The notes under the pieces were generated by a model that saw nothing but the letters and a program-made list of their open reading frames with translations, had not been told where the DNA came from and did no database searches. 64,000 nucleotides of DNA, from contig JARIBI010000045.1 in NCBI GenBank assembly GCA_029257435.1, positions 1 through 64,000 on the forward strand, in the 5' to 3' direction. Each line of letters starts with the position of its first letter. Positions within the stretch are counted from its first letter, which is position 1. Shown one piece after another: positions 26,007 to 34,666 of this stretch. Origin of the DNA: Sporosarcina sp. (GTDB taxonomy: Bacteria; Bacillota; Bacilli; Bacillales_A; Planococcaceae). A program made the position numbers and the translations under genes.

Positions 26007-27662
26007 ATGAGCAAAATTAAATGCCAGTGCGGTCACGAAAATCCTTTCGGAACCGTTCTCTGCGAAAAGTGTGGCCGACCACAAACTGATGACGCTAAAA
26101 ATAGTGAAATGGTGGACATGCGTTATGAAGGATCTGCCAGACGTTCTCAAACGTATAAGAAATCGATAATCGACAAGATTTGGAACTTTTTCTCAAGTGT
26201 TAAAATTGGTGTCAGCATTATTATTGCAGTTTTATCGACATCCGCAATTGGCACGATATTTCCTCAAAAGTTTTATGTTCCGGTAAGCGGGAATGATCCG
26301 TCTGAATATTTAGCTTATTACGAGCGCCTATATGGAACGCTCGGGAAAATTTACTATCAGCTCGGCTTTTATGATATGTATAATAGCTGGTGGTTTAAAA
26401 TCTTAATTGGCATGCTTGGAACCTCAATCATAATTGCCAGTTTGGACCGTGTAATTCCGCTGTATAAGTCACTCAAAAAGCAACGGACAAAACGTCATCC
26501 ATCATTCATGAAGCGTCAGCGTATTTATGGGGAAAGTGACATAGCTAATTCTGATGAATCTCTTGAAAAAGCAGAAAAAGCCCTTAAGGACTTACATTAT
26601 AATGTTAAGGTCGAAGATGGAGCGATTCTGGCTGAGAAAAACCGATTCGGACGATGGGGCCCATACGTTAACCATACAGGACTAATTATATTTTTATTAG
26701 GTGTGTTGATGCGCGGTATTCCTGGATTTTACGTCGATGAAACGATGTGGATCCGCGAAGGAGAAACGCGGGAGATACCAGGGGCACCAGGATATTTACT
26801 TGAAAACGTCGACTTCTCTGTTGAAACCTATACGAAAGATGAAGCAGATGCTGTTTTCGGTGAAGCACTTGAAAAAAATGGCGATATCGTGAAGGAATTC
26901 AAGACGGACGTAAAGCTATATAAAGAAAAAGAAGGTTCTTTACCTGGTTCTTCTGATGTTGAATTCATGAAAGAATACCCCATTATTGTTAACAAACCGT
27001 TGAAATTTGATGGATACAGTATTTTTCAAATGGATTATAAAACGGGTGAATTGAAAACCATGACGTTCACGTTAATGAACAAAAAGACAGAAAAAACGCT
27101 GGGTGAATTTACAATCGATCTTAACGAACCTGCTAAGGATTATGATCTTGGTAATGGATCATCCATTGAACTCATGGAATATTATGCGGATTATGATGGG
27201 ATAGTTGATGGACAGCCTTCTTCTAAGTCCCCAATTCCTAATAACCCGGCATTTATATTCAATATGAAGACACCTGAGCATCCGGATGGTGAGAAAAGCT
27301 TCGTTGCGATTCGTCAAACGCTTGAAGTGGAACCAAATGATTACGAAGCGAAATTCCTCTCTGCTGAAACTAGAGATGCTTCAGGTTTGACAATTCGTAA
27401 AGATAAAACCCTGTATATTCTCTTGTTAGGCGGTATTGTGTTTATGATTGGTGTGATCCAAGGGTCTTATTGGCAGCATAGAAGAATTTGGATTCAAAAA
27501 GGATCAGGTTCAGAAATGCTAATTGCGGCGCATACTAACAAAAACTGGTATACACTTAAAAAAGATTTGGATAAAGTAAAAGAAGTAGCTACTCTTCCAG
27601 CGTATACCGATAAACAGGACAAAGAAGCTGTCAATGATACGACGGAAGGAGATACAAACTAA
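26007..27662 (+). CDS. resB: cytochrome c biogenesis protein ResB
   Basis: A 551-residue ResB/Ccs1 component of the system II cytochrome c synthase. A small zinc-ribbon-like head carries two Cys pairs (KCQCGHENP, LCEKCGRP; residues 5-24); B. subtilis ResB has the same head. Membrane segments follow at about 65-80, 125-150 and 220-240, with a large external domain up to the last helix near 475. RFGRWGPYVNHTGLIIFLLG contains a heme-related histidine. AAGGAGC lies before the ATG. It overlaps resC by one base (TAATG). Confidence 0.94.
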   Translation: MSKIKCQCGHENPFGTVLCEKCGRPQTDDAKNSEMVDMRYEGSARRSQTYKKSIIDKIWNFFSSVKIGVSIIIAVLSTSAIGTIFPQKFYVPVSGNDPSEYLAYYERLYGTLGKIYYQLGFYDMYNSWWFKILIGMLGTSIIIASLDRVIPLYKSLKKQRTKRHPSFMKRQRIYGESDIANSDESLEKAEKALKDLHYNVKVEDGAILAEKNRFGRWGPYVNHTGLIIFLLGVLMRGIPGFYVDETMWIREGETREIPGAPGYLLENVDFSVETYTKDEADAVFGEALEKNGDIVKEFKTDVKLYKEKEGSLPGSSDVEFMKEYPIIVNKPLKFDGYSIFQMDYKTGELKTMTFTLMNKKTEKTLGEFTIDLNEPAKDYDLGNGSSIELMEYYADYDGIVDGQPSSKSPIPNNPAFIFNMKTPEHPDGEKSFVAIRQTLEVEPNDYEAKFLSAETRDASGLTIRKDKTLYILLLGGIVFMIGVIQGSYWQHRRIWIQKGSGSEMLIAAHTNKNWYTLKKDLDKVKEVATLPAYTDKQDKEAVNDTTEGDTN

Positions 27663-28846
27663 TGGATTACTCTGCATTAAGTGCGAATTTGCTGCTAGTG
27701 TCATTTATCGCATACCTCGTCGGTACCTTCTTTTTCGGAGGGGCTGTCAAAGTTTCAAAGACAGAAAAAACCTACAAAGATAGTATGTGGGGGAAAATCG
27801 GGATTGTTGTTACAATCATCGGATTTGTGTCTCAACTTGGATATTTCATTACCCGTTGGATAGCAGCGGGGCATGCACCTGTTAGTAATATGTTTGAATT
27901 TACGACTGCATTCAGTATGATGCTTGTCGGTTCATTCATTCTTATATTCTTTATTTACAAAACGCCTTCTCTGGGGCTGTTTGCGTTGCCGATTGCAATT
28001 GTTATTATTGCCTACGCAAGTATGTTCCCAAGAGAGATAACACCGCTAATTCCAGCACTCAAGAGTTATTGGTTAACCGTACACGTTATTACAGCAGCAC
28101 TTGGTGAGTCAATTCTTGCGATTAGTGCGGTTGCGGGACTGATCTATCTAGCTAAGAATGTAGATTTGACAAAGAAATCAAAAGAACGTTTTTGGCTGGA
28201 AGCTGTCATGTTCACTGTCGTTCTAGTTCTTGGATTTGTTGTTTCATCTACAGCATTTAGTCTTACAGGATACGAGGCGGATTTCAATTACGTCGACAAA
28301 AATGGCAAAGCGTCTGAAATGACGTATAACATGCCGCCTTTGTTCGGAATGAGTGAGTACGAACAAGTTTCAACAGATACAATGAAACCATGGTTCGAAA
28401 TGCCAGCAATCGTCAATGCGAAAACACTTACAACATTTGTTTGGTCACTATTTACGGGAATCATTCTCTATATACTGATCAGACTCATTTTCCGACGACC
28501 GATTGCAGCACTGTTGCAGCCATTCGCAAAAAAAGCCAATTCGCAATTGATGGATGAAATCGGTTATCGGTCTGTACTTATCGGATTCCCGGTATTCACA
28601 CTTGGGGCTTTAATCTTTGCAATGATCTGGGCACACGAAGCTTGGTCACGATTCTGGGGTTGGGACCCGAAAGAGGTATGGGCACTGATCACGTGGCTAT
28701 TCTACGCTGCATTCCTGCACCTTCGCCTATCACAAGGATGGGAAGGTAAGAAATCGGCATGGCTTGCTGTTGCGGGGTTTGTTATCATCATGTTCAACCT
28801 GGTAGCCGTCAACCTGATCATCGCCGGTCTACACTCATATGCATAA
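27662..28846 (+). CDS. resC: cytochrome c biogenesis protein ResC
   Basis: A 394-residue CcsA/CcmF-family membrane protein with about eight helices. The heme-handling WWD domain is WSRFWGWDPKEVWALITWL, flanked by conserved histidines (HVITAALGE and MIWAHEAW). With ResB it moves heme across the membrane and attaches it to apocytochromes c. Its ATG overlaps the resB stop. A strong terminator separates it from resD. Confidence 0.95.
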   Translation: MDYSALSANLLLVSFIAYLVGTFFFGGAVKVSKTEKTYKDSMWGKIGIVVTIIGFVSQLGYFITRWIAAGHAPVSNMFEFTTAFSMMLVGSFILIFFIYKTPSLGLFALPIAIVIIAYASMFPREITPLIPALKSYWLTVHVITAALGESILAISAVAGLIYLAKNVDLTKKSKERFWLEAVMFTVVLVLGFVVSSTAFSLTGYEADFNYVDKNGKASEMTYNMPPLFGMSEYEQVSTDTMKPWFEMPAIVNAKTLTTFVWSLFTGIILYILIRLIFRRPIAALLQPFAKKANSQLMDEIGYRSVLIGFPVFTLGALIFAMIWAHEAWSRFWGWDPKEVWALITWLFYAAFLHLRLSQGWEGKKSAWLAVAGFVIIMFNLVAVNLIIAGLHSYA

Positions 28847-28882
28847 AAAACCTGTGCAGCAAACCCGCTGCACAGGTTTTCT
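28847..28882 (+). terminator. terminator between resC and resD
   Basis: AAAACCTGTGCAGC pairs with GCTGCACAGGTTTT (14 bp, 28847-28860 with 28867-28880). resDE therefore needs its own promoter; I see only weak -10 candidates (TATACT at 28938, TACAAT at 28969). Confidence 0.92.
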
Positions 28883-29006
28883 ATGTTTAAATTCCTTAAC
28901 TACCTGCATAATTTGCATTGCAATAGCGGTAAATAGGTATACTAGTTTCTTTTTTTACTCTGGACAAGTACAATGAAAGAAGTAGTTTTGAAAGGAGCAA
29001 TCGTCA

Positions 29007-29726
29007 ATGGATGAAAACGTAAAATTGCTCGTCGTGGACGACGAAGACCGGATTAGACGGCTTCTAACCATGTACCTCTCTCGTGAGGGTTATGAAATGG
29101 ACGAAGCATGTGACGGCGCAGAAGCACTTGAAAAAATTGAAGAAAACCATTATGACTGTATCTTATTGGATGTCATGATGCCTGAAAAAGATGGAATGGA
29201 AGTATTGGAAGAACTGAGAATAGCTGAAAATCAAACACCTGTAATTTTGCTGACTGCAAAGGGGGAAGAATCCGACAGAGTTTCAGGATTCGAAACAGGT
29301 GCGGATGACTATATCGTTAAGCCATTCAGTCCGCGTGAAGTCGTATTGCGTGTGAAAGCATTATTGCGGCGTACAGGATCGTTTAACGGGGCATCCAGCA
29401 CTGCCACGTCTAAGGATTTAGTTGTGTTCCCCCAGCTTACAATCGATCACGATGCTCATCGGGTTACTGCTGAAGGAAAAGAAGTCAGCTTAACACCAAA
29501 AGAGTACGAACTGTTGTATTTCTTAGCAAAAGCACCGGATAAAGTATTTGACCGCGAGCAATTGTTAAAAGAAGTATGGCACTACGAATTTTTCGGCGAC
29601 CTCAGAACGGTTGACACACATGTAAAACGCTTAAGGGAAAAATTGAACAGAGTTTCTGAACGGGCTGCTAAAATGATTGTGACCGTTTGGGGTGTCGGCT
29701 ATAAGTTTGAGGTTCCGACAGAATGA
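29007..29726 (+). CDS. resD: response regulator ResD
   Basis: A 239-residue OmpR/PhoB-family response regulator. The receiver has the acidic pocket DDED (11-14), the phosphorylation site D55 in LLDVMMP, and K in IVKPFSP. The winged-helix DNA-binding domain spans about 140-235 (SLTPKEYELLYFLA, DTHVKRLREKL, VWGVGYKFE). It controls aerobic and anaerobic respiration genes including resABC. The start follows AAAGGAGC. It overlaps resE by 4 bases. Confidence 0.95.
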   Translation: MDENVKLLVVDDEDRIRRLLTMYLSREGYEMDEACDGAEALEKIEENHYDCILLDVMMPEKDGMEVLEELRIAENQTPVILLTAKGEESDRVSGFETGADDYIVKPFSPREVVLRVKALLRRTGSFNGASSTATSKDLVVFPQLTIDHDAHRVTAEGKEVSLTPKEYELLYFLAKAPDKVFDREQLLKEVWHYEFFGDLRTVDTHVKRLREKLNRVSERAAKMIVTVWGVGYKFEVPTE

Positions 29727-31486
29727 ATCGAATATGGAACTCAATCGTCGGGAAGCTATGGGCAACCATATTGCTTCTCGTTTCATTTGTATTGTTTATT
29801 GTCACGGCACTGTTATTAGAGTTCTTTGATAATTTCCATACTCGGCAAGCAGAAGAAACGCTGGCACGAGAGGCTAAGACTGTCGGCAGTATTATTATCG
29901 ATCACGAAAACGAATCGGCTATGAAACTTGTCGTCAATGATATTCTGAAAAACGGCACTCATGCAATGGTTGTCGGGGACAACGGTCAAGTTGCGTACTC
30001 CTTCCATGATGGTATGTCAAATGCTCAATCGATTGAAGAAAAGATTTTAAGTGATAAATTATTCAGCAAACGAAATGATGAGAACTCCTCTAAACAAATG
30101 ATTCTTCCTTCATTATCTGAAAAAGAAGTTTCAGAACGCTATATTGTATCATCCACTCCATTACCAAATGAAGGTAAAGGTTATGTTGTTTTATACCAAA
30201 GCTTCGAAGCCATTCACGATACGACCAAATGGACAACTCATATTGTATTGCTATCTGCATTTATCGCGTTCATATTGACAACATTTTTCGCTTTCTTCCT
30301 TTCAACACGTATTACAAGACCTTTACGTCAAATGAAAGAAGCGGCATTTGAGTTATCTAAAGGAAATTTTGATGCTCGAATACCGGTGAAACAAAATGAT
30401 GAAATTGGCCAGCTCTCTACAGCATTCAACCAAATGGGCCGCCAATTGAAATACAACGTGGAACTTATAAAACAGGATAAAGAACAATTATCGAGTATTT
30501 TAACGTCCATGACTGATGCGGTGATTACATTTAATCGGGATCATACGATCTTGCTTAGTAACCCGCAAGCTGAAAAAGTATTGCAGAAATGGTCATTAAT
30601 CAATCAAGATTCAAAAGAATTGCTGCCTCCGGAAATCATTCATATGTTGGAACATGCCGTTATGTTCGCAGAAGAAGTAGATGCTGAATTAGAGCTGGGA
30701 AAACGGTTTTTTGTTGTTAGAATTAGTCCGCTTTACAGTAAAAATAGTATACGAGGCGCAGTAGCTGTTCTGCGGGATATGACTGAACAGCATCAGCTGG
30801 ATAAATTGCGCTCAGACTTCATCGCGAATGTATCTCACGAACTAAGAACGCCAATCTCCATGCTTCAAGGGTATAGCGAGGCAATTTTAGATGGTGTTCC
30901 AGAGACGGTGGAAGAAAATCATGAAATGGTGAAAATTATTCATGACGAATCTCAGCGGATGGGAAGATTAGTGACAGATTTGCTTGATCTTGCCCGCATG
31001 GAATCCGGACATATGCGCTTGTACAAATCAGAGATGGCAGTCGTACCTTTTTTGGAACGGATGCGAAACAAATTCATGCAAGTTGCCAAAGATGCTAAAG
31101 TCGATTTGGAAGTGGAGCCAAACGGGACAGATACGTTGCATCTTCAAGCCGACGAAGATCGTATTGAACAGGTGTTTACCAATTTGATCGACAACGCAAT
31201 TCGTCATACACCTGACGGAGGGCGTGTAAAACTTTCTGTTGAAAAATATCCGAAATCTGTTGCGATTTCTGTCATTGACACAGGGAGTGGAATACCTGAA
31301 GAAGATTTACCATTCGTTTTTGAACGTTTTTACAAAGCAGATAAGGCTCGCACACGAGGGAAAAGCGGTACTGGGCTAGGTCTTGCCATCGCAAAAAACA
31401 TTGCGGAGTCTCATGGCGGGAGTATTAGTGCTAAAAGAGGTGGAAAAGAAGGCACGATCTTCACATGTATCTTGCCTCTTGAGTAA
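29723..31486 (+). CDS. resE: sensor histidine kinase ResE
   Basis: A 587-residue sensor kinase. Two membrane helices (about 12-34 and 172-193) enclose an external domain. HAMP follows (about 194-248), then a PAS domain (255-355), the dimerisation domain with H372 in NVSHELRTP, and the ATPase domain with NLIDNAIRHT, DTGSGIPEED, FERFYKAD and GTGLGLAIAK. It is the partner of ResD; the PAS domain is the likely redox or NO-related sensor by family knowledge. Full length. Confidence 0.95.
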   Translation: MNRIWNSIVGKLWATILLLVSFVLFIVTALLLEFFDNFHTRQAEETLAREAKTVGSIIIDHENESAMKLVVNDILKNGTHAMVVGDNGQVAYSFHDGMSNAQSIEEKILSDKLFSKRNDENSSKQMILPSLSEKEVSERYIVSSTPLPNEGKGYVVLYQSFEAIHDTTKWTTHIVLLSAFIAFILTTFFAFFLSTRITRPLRQMKEAAFELSKGNFDARIPVKQNDEIGQLSTAFNQMGRQLKYNVELIKQDKEQLSSILTSMTDAVITFNRDHTILLSNPQAEKVLQKWSLINQDSKELLPPEIIHMLEHAVMFAEEVDAELELGKRFFVVRISPLYSKNSIRGAVAVLRDMTEQHQLDKLRSDFIANVSHELRTPISMLQGYSEAILDGVPETVEENHEMVKIIHDESQRMGRLVTDLLDLARMESGHMRLYKSEMAVVPFLERMRNKFMQVAKDAKVDLEVEPNGTDTLHLQADEDRIEQVFTNLIDNAIRHTPDGGRVKLSVEKYPKSVAISVIDTGSGIPEEDLPFVFERFYKADKARTRGKSGTGLGLAIAKNIAESHGGSISAKRGGKEGTIFTCILPLE

Positions 31487-31492
31487 AATACG

Positions 31493-31518
31493 TGTAACTA
31501 ATAAAAAAGTTAGCCGTC
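31493..31518 (+). promoter_or_regulatory. ECF-type (SigX-like) promoter of sigX
   Basis: TGTAAC (31493-31498), 16 bases, then CGTC (31515-31518). This is the ECF pattern recognised by SigX/SigW-class factors, in the right place for autoregulation: the sigX start is 26 bases on. Confidence 0.7.
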
Positions 31519-31544
31519 AACTTATGTGAACGAGGAGGATGATT

Positions 31545-32096
31545 GTGGACGACTCCGTATTTCATCATTTATATGAAACATATCATCATGATGTATTCAA
31601 CTTCTTGACATACTTGACGAAAGACCGTCAGCTTGCAGAAGATTTGTCTCATGAAGTATATGTGAAAGCGATTCGTGCCTATTCCTCGTTCGAGGGACGG
31701 AGTAGCGAAAAAACATGGCTGTTTGCCATCGCCAAAAATGTATCCACAGATTACTTCCGAAAAAAAACAGTACGCAGTAAATATGACGCAACATTTTTTG
31801 ATTGGGAAACAGATGAGATACAAGCAAAAGATAAGACACCAGAGCAACAATCGATTGACAAAGATGTGATGAAAGCGATTCTTGAAAATCTGGACACGTG
31901 TACAATCGACCAGCGTCTTGTCATCATTATGCGCTATTTCAATGACTTGTCGATTACAGATACAGCCGAAGTACTCGAATGGACAGAAGGAAAAGTGAAA
32001 ACAACGCAGCATCGCGCATTGATAAGTTTAAGAAAAAAAGTGGCATTGGCAGAATTAGAGAGGGGGGAGCCGAGTGGATCAAGAACGAAAAGATGA
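31545..32096 (+). CDS. sigX: ECF RNA polymerase sigma factor SigX
   Basis: A 183-residue ECF sigma factor. Region 2 contains YHHDVFNFLTYLTKDRQLAEDLSHEVYVKAIRAYSSFEGRSSEKTWLFAIAKN; region 4 contains LVIIMRYFNDLSITDTAEVLEWTEGKVKTTQHRAL. B. subtilis SigX regulates cell-envelope charge and modification genes. The ATG at 31539 lies within the GAGGAGG site, so the GTG at 31545 is the start. It overlaps its anti-sigma gene by 23 bases. Confidence 0.92.
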   Translation: MDDSVFHHLYETYHHDVFNFLTYLTKDRQLAEDLSHEVYVKAIRAYSSFEGRSSEKTWLFAIAKNVSTDYFRKKTVRSKYDATFFDWETDEIQAKDKTPEQQSIDKDVMKAILENLDTCTIDQRLVIIMRYFNDLSITDTAEVLEWTEGKVKTTQHRALISLRKKVALAELERGEPSGSRTKR

Positions 32097-33276
32097 TGAT
32101 TTGGAGAAACTCCTTCACTCTATGCCGAAAATAGAAGATACTCGTTCCAAAGATGAACTCCTGCGGCGGTTAAAAAACGACCAGCGGCTTACGGATATTT
32201 CAGTCACACCGGTACGCAAGAAAAGGCGCATCGTTCCCGTTATAGCGGCTGTTGCGGCGGTTTTACTCGTTGCGATATTAATCCCTTCTTTCCTAAACTC
32301 CATGAATTCAGGAAAACAATCAGCGGATCAAGCAATGCCGAAGAGTGATTCCAAGATAGCTCCAGCGGAGTCAATAGAAGAAGAGGTGGAGAACTTTTCG
32401 AGAGATGCTTCTTCAGAATCTGCCGCTTTAATGGGCGGGGCTTCGCAATATGCAGTTTTCCCTGCTGATTTGGATGGCGGTACTATAATGAATATTGGCT
32501 TGCAAGACGCACAAGCTGTCAGTATTCCTGTTTCTATACTTCTGACAAAAGAGGAATTAGAGTCCAAAGGATTAACGGTTTCCTCAACAGATCTGGAGTT
32601 GTACAATGCATTTGCTAAGGAGTTGGATGAACAATCTTTAGGTTTTGAACCCCTGCACCCAATAGATGCGATATTTACTGAAAATGGAGATCGCTTGAGT
32701 GTTTTCCTGAATGACAAGCGCGAATATGACTTTTCGGCTGCTAAACAAGAAGTGTTTCTGCATGCACTCATGCAAACGTTTCCTTCTTATCGCGAGATTA
32801 ACATTTTAGATGCATCCGGGAACCCGGCGGAGTTTGACCAGGTTGGCCAGCTAGAGCCCGTCCACAAGCAAAGTGTTGAGTGGCACACGCCGTTTTACGT
32901 TTACCAGCAGGAAAATGGCCAGGAGTTGCTTTCGCCTGTCTCCATGGAGCAGGCTGGGTCGTTTGAAGAAGCTCTCCGCCTAATGCAGACGGCACCAAAT
33001 GATTTGTTTGCTCCAACGATTCCTAAAGAGCTAAACTTCACTGTTAAGCTTGAGGATGGAATCGCAGAAGTGACATTCAGCGATACTGTCCAACTTGATT
33101 CGATGCCGATGAATGAAGCGAGTCGAATGATCGATGCGCTTTTGTTAACAGCTTCAAGTTTTGACGTTCAGTTAAAACTGAGTCATGTTGAACCGCTTGA
33201 CTTCAATGGGTTGAATTTCAAAGAGACACTGCCGGAAGCAATAGGTTCAAATCTTTTGCCGTTCATTAATAAGTAA
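32074..33276 (+). CDS. rsiX: anti-sigma factor RsiX
   Basis: A 400-residue single-pass membrane protein. The short cytoplasmic part (1-48) would bind SigX. The membrane helix is at about 50-70 (VPVIAAVAAVLLVAILIPSF). The large external domain (about 75-400) contains two GerMN-like stretches ending in FLHALMQTFPSYREINI and ASRMIDALLLTASSFDVQLKLSHVE. The GTG start sits in the end of sigX with AGGGGGGAG before it. Similar to B. subtilis RsiX (368) and somewhat longer. Confidence 0.85.
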   Translation: MDQERKDDDLEKLLHSMPKIEDTRSKDELLRRLKNDQRLTDISVTPVRKKRRIVPVIAAVAAVLLVAILIPSFLNSMNSGKQSADQAMPKSDSKIAPAESIEEEVENFSRDASSESAALMGGASQYAVFPADLDGGTIMNIGLQDAQAVSIPVSILLTKEELESKGLTVSSTDLELYNAFAKELDEQSLGFEPLHPIDAIFTENGDRLSVFLNDKREYDFSAAKQEVFLHALMQTFPSYREINILDASGNPAEFDQVGQLEPVHKQSVEWHTPFYVYQQENGQELLSPVSMEQAGSFEEALRLMQTAPNDLFAPTIPKELNFTVKLEDGIAEVTFSDTVQLDSMPMNEASRMIDALLLTASSFDVQLKLSHVEPLDFNGLNFKETLPEAIGSNLLPFINK

Positions 33277-33279
33277 TCG

Positions 33280-33318
33280 CAGTCTGTAAACATACAAGTT
33301 TACAGACTGTTTATTTTT
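33280..33318 (+). terminator. terminator after rsiX
   Basis: CAGTCTGTAAAC (33280-33291) pairs perfectly with GTTTACAGACTG (33298-33309), followed by TTTATTTTT. The -35 of the next promoter lies inside its 3' arm. Confidence 0.88.
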
Positions 33319-33327
33319 CTGTATACT
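33299..33327 (+). promoter_or_regulatory. promoter of the FMN riboswitch-ribU transcript
   Basis: TTTACA (33299-33304), 17 bases, TATACT (33322-33327). It starts inside the rsiX terminator. Confidence 0.7.
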
Positions 33328-33350
33328 AATGGTGAAACAAAATATTGATT

Positions 33351-33477
33351 CATCTTCGGGGCAGGGTGTAATTCCCGACCGGCGGAAATGGAAGCGAAAG
33401 CTTTTTAGCCCGCGAGCTTAACAGCTGATTCCAGTGAGATTCTGGAGCCGACAGTATAGTCTGGATGGGAGAAGGTG
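33351..33477 (+). promoter_or_regulatory. FMN riboswitch (RFN element)
   Basis: The conserved core is complete: P1 CATCTTC/GAAGGTG (33351-33357 with 33471-33477), GGGGCAGGGTG, AATTCCCGACCGGCGG, AGCCCGCGAGC, GTGAGATTCTGGAGCCGACAG and AGTCTGGATGGGAGAAGG. It should stop ribU expression when FMN is abundant. The 400-base gap 33277-33676 holds terminator, promoter, this aptamer and two hairpins. Confidence 0.97.
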
Positions 33478-33483
33478 AAGGCG

Positions 33484-33515
33484 AAGCCGTCTTTTTGTCT
33501 GTTAGACAACGGCTT
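33484..33515 (+). promoter_or_regulatory. hairpin directly after the FMN aptamer
   Basis: AAGCCGT (33484-33490) pairs with ACGGCTT (33509-33515), with a nested GTCT/AGAC. It is not followed by a T run, so it is more likely an alternate structure of the expression platform than a terminator. Confidence 0.45.
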
Positions 33516-33573
33516 ATTTAAGTGCGAGCATTCTATTGGGTGCTAGTATCTTATTTAAACACGTCTACACACT

Positions 33574-33606
33574 CCCTTTAGCATGAATTTGCTGAAGGGT
33601 TTTTTT
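33574..33606 (+). terminator. FMN-controlled terminator before ribU
   Basis: CCCTTTAGCA (33574-33583) pairs with TGCTGAAGGG (33590-33599; one A-A mismatch allowing the rest), followed by eight T. It is the likely off-state structure of the riboswitch. Confidence 0.85.
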
Positions 33607-33676
33607 GTGAAGACAGGCGAAAGATTAGGCAGATCCTTTCCTCTTTGTGAAGTGAATCGCAAAAGGAGAGAGTAGT

Positions 33677-34258
33677 ATGAATAGCAAGAAATTACGGGTG
33701 ATGATTTTAGTCGCCATCTTAGGTAGCATTTCCACAGTCCTAATGCAGTTTAACTTCCCGCTACCAGCACTACCAGGTTTTTTGAAGATCGATTTTAGTG
33801 AAATACCCGCAGTATTAGCGGTGATGACGCTAGGACCGGTCGCAGGAATTCTTGTAGAGTTACTGAAGAACGTTCTCTACTGGTTCTTATCAGGAAGTCC
33901 GACAGGTGTACCTGTTGGGGAAATAGCTAATTTTGTGACTGGCGTATTGTTCATCATGCCGATCTACTTTATTTTCAACAAATTCCGTACCTCACGTGGC
34001 TTGACTGTGGGACTTATATCAGGCACGATTTCCATGGCAGTCGGCATGAGTCTGTTAAATTATCTAGTCTTCTTGCCAGCATACACGTATTTCTTAAATG
34101 CACCGCCAGTAACTGGAGACGGACTTTATACAATGATCGTCTTAGGTATCTTGCCGTTCAACCTCATTAAAGGTGCTATATTAATGGGGATCTCCTTACT
34201 GCTATTTAAAAGTATGCAGAATTGGATTTCTCAACAACATCGCAAATTATCAGTTTGA
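33677..34258 (+). CDS. ribU: riboflavin transporter RibU (ECF S component)
   Basis: A 193-residue membrane protein with six hydrophobic segments, the S component that binds riboflavin and pairs with the shared ECF energising module. Family features include LRVMILVAILGSISTVLMQFNFPLP in TM1, DFSEIPAVLAVMTLGPVAG and the ELLKNVLYWFLSGSPTGVPVGEIANF segment. Control by an FMN riboswitch confirms the substrate. AAAAGGAGAG precedes the ATG. It equals B. subtilis YpaA/RibU in position. Confidence 0.96.
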   Translation: MNSKKLRVMILVAILGSISTVLMQFNFPLPALPGFLKIDFSEIPAVLAVMTLGPVAGILVELLKNVLYWFLSGSPTGVPVGEIANFVTGVLFIMPIYFIFNKFRTSRGLTVGLISGTISMAVGMSLLNYLVFLPAYTYFLNAPPVTGDGLYTMIVLGILPFNLIKGAILMGISLLLFKSMQNWISQQHRKLSV

Positions 34259-34268
34259 AATAGAAAAG

Positions 34269-34301
34269 CAGGCTACCCGCTAAAATGTGGGTAGCCTGTT
34301 T

Positions 34302-34304
<3 letters not shown>
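34269..34304. terminator. bidirectional terminator between ribU and fer
   Basis: CAGGCTACCC (34269-34278) pairs with GGGTAGCCTG (34289-34298), with T on the right and A on the left, between convergent genes. Confidence 0.88.
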
Positions 34305-34592
<288 letters not shown>

Positions 34593-34666
34593 CTAGGTAC
34601 TTCATCCATTCTAAAACGGTTTTCTACAGTTTTCAACCTTTAACCACTAGAAAGTAGGGATTCTTC

